64,000 nt of DNA from Halorubrum sp. BOL3-1 (lineage in GTDB: Archaea; Halobacteriota; Halobacteria; Halobacteriales; Haloferacaceae), in contig NZ_CP034692.1 in assembly GCF_004114375.1 (NCBI RefSeq), positions 1,302,001 to 1,366,000 of the forward strand, in the 5' to 3' direction. Positions within the stretch are counted from its first letter, which is position 1. The number at the start of each line of letters is the position of its first letter. The position numbers and the translations under genes are program-made. Shown piece after piece: positions 58,473 to 64,000 of the stretch. Under the pieces are notes generated by a model that saw nothing but the letters and a program-made list of their open reading frames with translations, did not search any database and was not told where the DNA came from.

Positions 58473-59006
58473 ATGTCATCGATCGAGCTCACGTCGAGCC
58501 AGAAGAGTATCCTCACGGCCCTGATCAACCTGTACGGGGAACGGGAGGACGCCGTGAAAGGCGAGGCGATCGCCGAGGAGGTCGACCGCAACCCGGGAAC
58601 GATCCGCAACCAGATGCAGAGCCTCAAGGCCCTCCAGTTGGTCGAGGGGGTACCCGGCCCGAAGGGCGGCTACAAGCCCACCTCGAACGCTTACGAGGCG
58701 CTCGACATCCAGCGTATGGACGAGCCGGCCGACGTCCCCATCTTCCACGAGGGCGAGGAGATCGAGGGGGTCAACGTCGACGGGATCGACCTCTCCAGCG
58801 TCCATCACCCCGAACTGTGTCGCGCCGAGATCCACGTTCAAGGCTCGGTCCGCGACTTCCACGAGGGCGACTCCGTCGCCGTCGGCCCGACGCCGCTCTC
58901 GAAGCTCGTCATCGACGGTACCGTCGACGGCAAAGACGACACCGCGAACGTTCTCATCCTGCGAATCGACGACATGCGGGCGCCCGACGAGCCGGCCGAG
59001 CACTGA
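58473..59006 (+). CDS. Winged-helix transcriptional regulator (Rrf2-like)
   Basis: A 177-aa protein starting MSSIELTSSQKSILTALINL. Residues 10-75 are a winged helix: VKGEAIAEEVDRNPGTIRNQ then MQSLKALQLVEGVPGPKGGY with KPTSNAYEALDIQ. From about 85 is a second domain: VNVDGIDLSSVHHPELCRAE, IHVQGSVRDFHEGDSVAVGP, TPLSKLVIDGTVDGKDDTAN, LILRIDDMR, a beta-rich module common to archaeal members of this family whose ligand is unknown. It appears as a stand-alone regulator with an AT-rich promoter TTTATAAGC (58420-58428). Confidence 0.8.
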   Translation: MSSIELTSSQKSILTALINLYGEREDAVKGEAIAEEVDRNPGTIRNQMQSLKALQLVEGVPGPKGGYKPTSNAYEALDIQRMDEPADVPIFHEGEEIEGVNVDGIDLSSVHHPELCRAEIHVQGSVRDFHEGDSVAVGPTPLSKLVIDGTVDGKDDTANVLILRIDDMRAPDEPAEH

Positions 59007-59165
59007 CGGTGGCGATCGAGTTCGCGTTGAGCGGTCGCGGGGGTGTTCTGTCGAGACGATTCTTGTCGAACTTCTCAGCAGCTGGTTCCGCTTTACACCG
59101 TCGAGCGGTCGACACTTGCCAAGCGGCTGTCGAATGTGGCACGGGTAGAAGTCAGCGGGCGCCGT

Positions 59166-59450
59166 CTATACCAGCGCGATCCCGGCACCGACGGCGGTGC
59201 TCGTCAGCGCGAGACCGGCGAGCGCGACCGTCGTTTGGTCGCGGTACCCGTTGAGGCCGTCGTCACCGGAGCCGGACCCACGGAATCCGGTCAGAACGCT
59301 GAGACCGACCGCAACCGCGGAGAGGCCGCCAGCGAGCGCCAGCACCGTCCAGATTTCGAGTCCGTGCTGTCCCACTTCCCGTGTAGCCGTCCCGGCGAGG
59401 AGGACGCCAGTTGTTATCGGGGCCGCGGCTATCGCTTTCTCGGAGGGCAT
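59166..59450 (-). CDS. Small three-helix membrane protein
   Basis: A 94-aa protein: MPSEKAIAAAPITTGVLLAG. Hydrophobic segments are residues 6-21, 33-54 and 74-94 (TVALAGLALTSTAVGAGIAL). A short glycine-rich loop (GFRGSGSGDDGLNGYRDQTT) lies between the second and third. No motif of a known family. The gene is flanked on the left by a non-coding stretch to the HTH regulator and on the right by the NDH-2 gene start. Confidence is moderate because codon use is host-like. Confidence 0.5.
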   Translation of the reverse strand: MPSEKAIAAAPITTGVLLAGTATREVGQHGLEIWTVLALAGGLSAVAVGLSVLTGFRGSGSGDDGLNGYRDQTTVALAGLALTSTAVGAGIALV

Positions 59451-59625
59451 TGGTTCTGCCTTCTGGTGACGATATATAAAGTGTGGAGATACAGTTCATT
59501 CAACAACCACGCTCGATCGGTCGGCTGTTTCGCACTAGCACATCCCTGAATGGTAGGATTTCAACGGATCCGGCAAGACGGGGTCAAAACAGCTGGGAGG
59601 CGTCGCTACCGCGAGTCGCCCGCGT

Positions 59626-60807
59626 TCACATCTCACCGAACGCGCCGACGCCGCGGCTCGCGGAAGAGACCTTGGCGATCCAGCGCGTGGCGATGGCCTT
59701 CTTCAGCAGCTTCGCGGGCGTGCCGCCGAACGTCTCGATCGGCATCCCCATCACGTCGTGGGCGACCGCCTCCTCGCCGACGGAGATGACCGTCCCCTTG
59801 TCCTCGTGGGTCCACGAGCGGAGCGGCGCGCCGCGGGCGGCGCGAGCGAGGTTGGCGCCCGCGACCTCCGCGGCCTGCCAGGCGGCCTGCGCGGTCGGCG
59901 GGGCCACGTCGTCGTCGCCCTGCTCGACGAGGGCGGTGTCGCCGATGGCGAACACGCGGTCGTCGCTGGTGGCGAAGTCGGAGCCGGCATGGACGCGGTT
60001 CGAGCGCTCGTCCTTGTCGAGGTTGAGGTCGGCGACCTCGCCGTGACCGGTGATGCCGCCGGTCCAGACCAGCACGTCGTGCGCGAGCTCCTCCGGCTCC
60101 TCGTCCTCGCCGCCGCCGAGGTAGACGGCGTCTTCGTCGGCCTTCGAAATGAAGTCACCGGTGAGGATCTCCACGTCGGCCTCCTCTAACCGCTGGCGCA
60201 GCGCGCCCTGGAGCTGCGGGTCGTTGCCGGGGAAGACTTCGTCGAGTCCCTCGACCAGCGTGATCTCGATCGGCGCTCGGTGCTTGTCGCGGTACTCCGC
60301 GATCTCGCCGGCCGTCTGGATGCCCGAGAGACCGGCGCCGCCGACGATGACCTCGACGGGGTCGGATCGGGTCGCCTCGGCCGCCGCCTCGCGGACGTCC
60401 TCGTGGATCGCCTTCGCGTCGTCGAGTCCCTTCAGCTGGTGGGCGTTCTCTTTGAGACCCTCGATACCGAAGAAGGCCGTCGTGGAGCCGACCGCGAGGA
60501 GGAGGTAGTCGTAGTCGACGGTCGTCCCGCCGTCGGTCTCGACGATCCGATCGTCGGTGTCGACGTCGACGACCCGACCCTGGACGAAGTCGGACTCGGG
60601 CGATTTGATCTCGTCGACGGGGATCGTGATCTTGTCTTCGACCGCGGGGTTGCGGATCGCGCGGTGGGCCTCGTGTAAAACGAGGTGGTAGTCGTGTTCC
60701 GAGACCCACGTGAGCTCCGCCTCGCCCTCACCGACCTCGTCTTCGAACGCTTTCACCGCCCCTGCGCCGGCGTACCCGGAGCCGACGACGACGACCTGTG
60801 TACTCAT
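59626..60807 (-). CDS. ndh: Type II NADH dehydrogenase-like FAD-dependent oxidoreductase
   Basis: A 393-aa flavoprotein starting MSTQVVVVGSGYAGAGAVKA. FAD motif GSGYAG near the N-terminus, the second ATG-like region YLLLAVGSTTAFFGIEGLKE, the NADH-binding VEVIVGGAGLSGIQTAGEIA, and the FAD-exit motif VFAIGDTALVEQGDDD. It is an electron carrier from NADH to quinone without proton pumping, bound peripherally to the membrane. The C-terminal segment KLLKKAIATRWIAKVSSASR is basic and amphipathic, the membrane-attachment part. No complex I genes are in the window. Start supported by an RBS-free, leaderless position. Confidence 0.9.
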   Translation of the reverse strand: MSTQVVVVGSGYAGAGAVKAFEDEVGEGEAELTWVSEHDYHLVLHEAHRAIRNPAVEDKITIPVDEIKSPESDFVQGRVVDVDTDDRIVETDGGTTVDYDYLLLAVGSTTAFFGIEGLKENAHQLKGLDDAKAIHEDVREAAAEATRSDPVEVIVGGAGLSGIQTAGEIAEYRDKHRAPIEITLVEGLDEVFPGNDPQLQGALRQRLEEADVEILTGDFISKADEDAVYLGGGEDEEPEELAHDVLVWTGGITGHGEVADLNLDKDERSNRVHAGSDFATSDDRVFAIGDTALVEQGDDDVAPPTAQAAWQAAEVAGANLARAARGAPLRSWTHEDKGTVISVGEEAVAHDVMGMPIETFGGTPAKLLKKAIATRWIAKVSSASRGVGAFGEM

Positions 60808-60890
60808 GCGTGCCGCTCCGCGGCCTGCAGATAAAGTCGCTTTGGAACGCTCGCAGTCAAGTATCGCGAATGCGGCGGGACAGACGCCCG

Positions 60891-61751
60891 CTACAGCGAG
60901 AGACCGGCGTGCCAGCGGTCGGCGCCCGCCTCGCGTTTGGCCTCGTCCATGCGCGCGAGCAGCTTCACCGCGAGGCTCGCGGTCTCCGCGGCGCGCGACT
61001 CGCCCTCCGCCCGGAACTCGCCGGTGATACGGTTGGCGTACACCGAGCAGACCGCCCCCGCCCGGAGTCCGTACACGTTCGCGATCGTGAGGATCGCGGA
61101 CGCCTCCATCTCGATGTTCTTCACGTTCGCGTCGCGGAGCTCCGCGACCAGCTCGTCGGAGCCGGCCGCCTCGAACCCCTCGAATCCGGGGCGTCCCTGT
61201 CCGGCGTAAAAGGAGTCGGCGCTCATCGTGACCCCGGTGTGGTAGTCGTGGCCCAGCCGTTCCGCGGCGGCGACGAGCGCGGAGACGACCTCGCCGTCTG
61301 CGGTCGCGGGGTAGTCCTCGCGGACGTACTCGTCGCTCGTCCCCTCCTGACGGACGCCGCCGGTGGTGATCACCAGGTCACCGACGGCCATCTCGGGCTG
61401 GATCGCGCCGCAGGAGCCGACGCGAATGAACGTGTCGACACCGACGCGCGCGAGCTCCTCGACGGCGATGGCGGCCGACGGCGAGCCGATACCGGTCGAG
61501 GTGACCGAGACGGGCGCGCCGTCGTAGGTGCCGGTCGCGGTGCGGTACTCGCGGTGGCGCGCGACCTCCTCGTGGTCGTCCCACAGCGCCGTGATCTTGG
61601 CGACGCGCTCGGGATTCCCCGGGAGGAGGACCGCGTCCGCGACGTCCTCGGCCGCGGCCTCGACGTGGTAGCCGGCCTCGTCGTTCGGGTCCTCGCTCTC
61701 GGTGTCCGCGGCGGGAGCGTCGTCGTCAGACGCGTCGGTCTCGTCGGTCAT
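60891..61751 (-). CDS. udp: Uridine phosphorylase
   Basis: A 286-aa nucleoside phosphorylase (PNP/UDP family). The start MTDETDASDDDAPAADTESE at 61751 is an acidic tail; the fold starts at DEAGYHVEAAAEDVADAVLL. Motifs: VLLPGNPERVAKITALWDDH, STGIGSPSAAIAVEELARVG, FIRVGSCGAIQPEMAVGDLV, and the C-terminal NIEMEASAILTIANVYGLRA. The last (with Glu-Met-Glu) contacts the ribose. It splits uridine to uracil and ribose-1-phosphate. The cdd gene is 88 bp upstream on the same strand; deaminated cytidine (uridine) is its substrate, so both form a salvage unit. Confidence 0.92.
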   Translation of the reverse strand: MTDETDASDDDAPAADTESEDPNDEAGYHVEAAAEDVADAVLLPGNPERVAKITALWDDHEEVARHREYRTATGTYDGAPVSVTSTGIGSPSAAIAVEELARVGVDTFIRVGSCGAIQPEMAVGDLVITTGGVRQEGTSDEYVREDYPATADGEVVSALVAAAERLGHDYHTGVTMSADSFYAGQGRPGFEGFEAAGSDELVAELRDANVKNIEMEASAILTIANVYGLRAGAVCSVYANRITGEFRAEGESRAAETASLAVKLLARMDEAKREAGADRWHAGLSL

Positions 61752-61839
61752 GTCTCCCCATTTCACCGAGTGATTCAAAAGGGCTTCCGGCTCGAGTCGA
61801 GGGTGGCAGAGGGAGCCGGGTCGCGTCGCCGGCTCCGGG

Positions 61840-62271
61840 TCAGTTGCCGCCGGCGTCCCGCGCGTCGTCCGCACCGCTCGCGTCGTCGAGCGTCCCCTCC
61901 GAGATGGTGTTCGGAAGCAGTTCCCCGAGCGTGTACTCCGTGACCGCGTCGCCGCCCTCGTCGCAGGCGACGACGAGGTCGTCGGTCGCGAACTCCGCGA
62001 GCGTCTGTCGACACATCCCGCAGGGGGTGACGCCGTCGCGGACGCCGGAGGAGACCGCGATCCGCTCGAACTCGCGGTGGCCCTCCCTGACCGCCTCGGC
62101 GAGCGCGACCTCCTCGGCGTGGAGGCTGTTCGAGTAGTTGGCGTTCTCGATGTTACAGCCGGTGTAGACGGTTCCGTCGGCGGTTTCGAGCGCGGCGCCG
62201 ACGCGGTACTCGGAGTACGGGACGTGGGCGTTCGTCAGGGCCTCGCGCGCGGCGGCGATCAGGTCGTCCAT
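61840..62271 (-). CDS. cdd: Cytidine deaminase
   Basis: A 143-aa protein starting MDDLIAAAREALTNAHVPYS. The zinc-site motifs are HAEE at residues 51-54 (Cys/His/Glu family: LHAEEVALAEA) and PCGMCRQ with Cys84 and Cys87. The substrate-loop region VPYSEYRVGAALE and TGCNIENANYSNSL are conserved. It deaminates cytidine to uridine, feeding the uridine phosphorylase downstream. The C-terminal extension is acidic (LDDASGADDARDAGGN). Length is near the homotetrameric type (about 130-145). Confidence 0.94.
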   Translation of the reverse strand: MDDLIAAAREALTNAHVPYSEYRVGAALETADGTVYTGCNIENANYSNSLHAEEVALAEAVREGHREFERIAVSSGVRDGVTPCGMCRQTLAEFATDDLVVACDEGGDAVTEYTLGELLPNTISEGTLDDASGADDARDAGGN

Positions 62272-62420
62272 GTTCGCGCGGTCGGGCGGCGCGCCGATAA
62301 CTGTACTGTGTCGTCGATCGGTGATTCGATGGAGACGGTGTCCGGGACGAGCTGCGAGCGTTCACACCGCCGGCTCGGAACACCGCCGAAGTCCCTACGG
62401 TTCGACGGTACGTCGTTTCG

Positions 62421-62505
62421 ACATCCTCCCCGCGCTGAAGCGCGAGGCTTTTTTCGATTCTCCGTAATCGGTACGGTCGAGGCCGCTGAAGCCCCAGTCG
62501 CGAGG
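62421..62505. repeat. Composite of hairpin (IS200/IS605-end-like) and dispersed repeat
   Basis: CCTCCCCGCGCTGAAGCGCG then AGG (62425-62447) folds into a hairpin (CGCGC/GCGCG with outer CCT/AGG) and is followed by TTTTTT. This resembles the right-end hairpin of haloarchaeal IS200/IS605 (IS1341-type, TnpB-bearing) elements. It is followed by GAAGCCCCAGTCGCGAGG at 62488-62505, an 18-bp match to 22084-22101. There is no tnpA or tnpB here; the gap between cdd and the downstream ligase gene (62272-62513) otherwise holds no gene. Confidence 0.6.
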
Positions 62506-62513
62506 CGTCCGGA

Positions 62514-64000
62514 TCAGTCGTCGCCCGTCCACGCCGAGAAGCCGCCCTCGATGAGCGTCTCGGACTGGCGGTCCACGTACTCCCGCTGGGTGTCCTCGAC
62601 CGCGGTCGCGAAGTCGTCGCCGTCGTCGAGCCGTTCGCGGACGCGGTCGCGTTTCCAGCCCGCCGGCGTCGTCCGGTTCGCGACGCGCCACCGGAGCGGG
62701 GCGACCCACTGGGCGGCCTCGGCGGCGGCACAGCCCGCGGTCCGGAGTCCCGCCTCCGCGTGGTCGAGGAGGTCCCCGTACACCGCGTCCGTGTCCGTGG
62801 TGCGCTCGCCGTCGCGGTCGACCCACTCCATCTCGGCGTCGAGACCGTCTGCGACCGCGGCGTAGAAGTTGTCGCGGGCGGTCTCCCAGTCGAGACCGAT
62901 CACGGGGTGTTCGCGCTGGGCGAGCGCCTGCATCAGGCCGGCGAAGACTCCCTGGAAAGCGATGGAGTCGCGGACCGTAGGCTGGCCGGGGATCGGCCGA
63001 AACTCGATGCGGGCGTTCGCGGCCGAGCGGCTCGACCCCTCGAAGACGGGGCGAACCCACCGCCAGTAGCTGCCGTGTTTGGTCCGGAACGTCGCGAAGG
63101 CGTCGTCGAAGCGGTCCGAGCCGCCCGGGTCGGGCATCGGGATCAGCGTCTCGTCGCTCGCGATCCGGTCGACCGCGGTCTCGACGTCGCGGAACTCTAG
63201 CGGGAACCGCACCTTGTCCGCGTCGGTCCGCGAGTTGAGGACCGACTCGAACACGTGGACCCGGTTCGAGGTCGCGCCCTCCGCGAGGACGCGCTCCGCG
63301 TCCCAGTCGTCGTCGTACAGCGCCGGCGGGAAGAAGGGGGAGTTGGCACCGAGCGCGAGCAGGGGCCCCGCGATCCGGAGCGCGTACCGGAAGTGTTCCG
63401 GGAGCGTCTCTGCGTGCGCCACCTGGTAGTGCGGCTGAACCGACGTGATGAGACTCTCGGGCATCACCGTCTCCGCCGCCAGCGACACGCCCGGCGCGTC
63501 GAGGACGGTCGCGGACCCGTCCGCCGGCTCCTCCCGGCCCGCGTTCGCCATCGCGTGGTACCGGACCGCGTCGCTCATGTTGACCGCGGCGACGACGCCG
63601 TCGACCTCGACGCTGTCGGTGAGGTACTCGCGGGCGGTCTCGCCCGCGGGCGGGATCGTCCAGAGGCCGTCGGAGACGAGCCGCATTCCCTCGACCCCCG
63701 CGGTGTTCTTCGCGGCCTCCAGCCGCGCGCGGACCTCCGCGAGCTGCGCGCGGAGGCCGTGGTTGGAGAGGGGCTGCGGACTCGTCGACATCTCGGCGTT
63801 GTGAAGCCCGAGCTCCTTCTCGAAGCCCATCAGCTCCAGCAGTCGGCGCGGGACTCGCATCAGGGCGTACTCTCCCGCCCGCGACTCCTCGCTCCACCGC
63901 CCGTCACCGACCGCGTGGAACTCGTACTCGAAGCCGACGATCGACTGTTGGTTGTCGAAGGAGCCGTCGTGAAGCTCCTGTTTGACGATCTCGGCCTCCT
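62514..64000 (-). CDS. Glutamate-cysteine ligase-like (GCS2 family) protein, N-terminus outside the window
   Basis: About 495 codons run off the right edge with no stop: the upstream frame reads VKQELHDGSFDNQQSIVGFE, then YEFHAVGDGRWSE. The GCS2-type carboxylate-amine ligase features include VGFEYEFHAV (acidic metal site), QPHYQVAHAETLPEHFRYAL, SPFFPPALYDDD, RIEFRPIPGQPTVRDS and the C-terminal tail GFSAWTGDD. Haloarchaea make gamma-glutamylcysteine with related enzymes, but many paralogues have unknown substrates. ATG at 63860 is not the true start because coding sequence extends upstream. It is separated from cdd by repeat DNA. Confidence 0.8.
   Translation of the reverse strand, partial: EAEIVKQELHDGSFDNQQSIVGFEYEFHAVGDGRWSEESRAGEYALMRVPRRLLELMGFEKELGLHNAEMSTSPQPLSNHGLRAQLAEVRARLEAAKNTAGVEGMRLVSDGLWTIPPAGETAREYLTDSVEVDGVVAAVNMSDAVRYHAMANAGREEPADGSATVLDAPGVSLAAETVMPESLITSVQPHYQVAHAETLPEHFRYALRIAGPLLALGANSPFFPPALYDDDWDAERVLAEGATSNRVHVFESVLNSRTDADKVRFPLEFRDVETAVDRIASDETLIPMPDPGGSDRFDDAFATFRTKHGSYWRWVRPVFEGSSRSAANARIEFRPIPGQPTVRDSIAFQGVFAGLMQALAQREHPVIGLDWETARDNFYAAVADGLDAEMEWVDRDGERTTDTDAVYGDLLDHAEAGLRTAGCAAAEAAQWVAPLRWRVANRTTPAGWKRDRVRERLDDGDDFATAVEDTQREYVDRQSETLIEGGFSAWTGDD

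Noticed and set aside
1-64000. CRISPR array
   Set aside because: I looked for regularly spaced direct repeats of 25-40 bp and saw none; the only tandem repeats are the 43-bp unit at 9950 and a 19-bp duplicate at 35292.

Overview
This 64 kb window is a high-GC haloarchaeal chromosome segment, most likely Halorubrum or a close relative. The evidence is strongly acidic protein composition, Tat-type lipoproteins with a twin arginine before an LAGC lipobox, A/T-rich TATA-like boxes 25-45 nt upstream of start codons with little or no leader, and archaea-only genes (diphthine synthase, ftsZ-secE-nusG, DtdA, archaeosortase A, a PGF-CTERM surface protein, PurN fused to AICAR transformylase). Identifications come from reading the translations; no database was searched.

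Layout. 1-3.9 kb: start of a 2-oxoacid dehydrogenase E1-alpha gene, a small membrane protein, and a divergent zinc-ADH / amidohydrolase + DUF59 set that resembles the accessory genes of bacterial propane/toluene-type diiron monooxygenase clusters, here without a monooxygenase. 3.9-9.9 kb: zinc ribbon, metallophosphoesterase overlapping a J-domain protein, MTH865-like protein, M42 peptidase, MFS transporter, lipoprotein. 10-13.3 kb: divergent purine genes purN-purH fusion and purB. 13.4-21 kb: SDR, zinc ribbon, sensor-type membrane protein, a YdjM-like pair of which one copy has lost its metal ligands, a phytoene desaturase broken at a poly-G run, a PAS protein, and a metzincin-like lipoprotein.

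20.9-22.9 kb is a scarred zone: C-terminal remnant of an Eco57I-like methylase, a partial duplication of the 3' end of tRNA-Ala(GGC) that looks like an att site, the tRNA, an SRPBCC gene, a dispersed repeat with 11-bp inverted ends, and a ghost of an ABC exporter. Then come gltB (1560 aa), a HEWD-motif mini-protein, and a 1068-aa PGF-CTERM surface glycoprotein whose N-terminal half is strikingly AT-rich while the C-terminal half has host composition. 32-39 kb holds lipoprotein, membrane, HNH, phosphodiesterase-like, PhzF, Na+/Ca2+ exchanger and dtdA genes. 39.2-42.1 kb is a cell-division/secretion/transcription block (ftsZ, secE, spt5/nusG) followed by artA, whose product would process proteins like the surface glycoprotein at 28-31 kb. 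42.2-49.3 kb: an MgtC/DUF4010 membrane protein with a possible leader peptide, two CBS proteins, dphB, the por/kor ferredoxin oxidoreductase pair, an Lrp regulator and a GNAT protein. 49.4-64 kb: ileS, aminotransferase, YdjM-like protein, a TFS-like factor lacking its catalytic acidic pair, cupin, PHP protein, zinc finger, arginase, HTH regulator, NDH-2, the pyrimidine salvage pair udp-cdd, and a truncated glutamate-cysteine ligase-like gene.

Most of the window is core metabolism and information processing. The accessory or decayed parts are 20.9-22.9 kb, 29.5-31.6 kb, 54.9-55.8 kb and 62.3-62.5 kb. I found no CRISPR array, no defence island and no intact transposase. The best candidates for under-described biology are the monooxygenase accessory set without a visible enzyme, the mosaic surface glycoprotein, the arginine-rich leader ORF before the MgtC-family gene, and the TFS-like protein without its catalytic tip.
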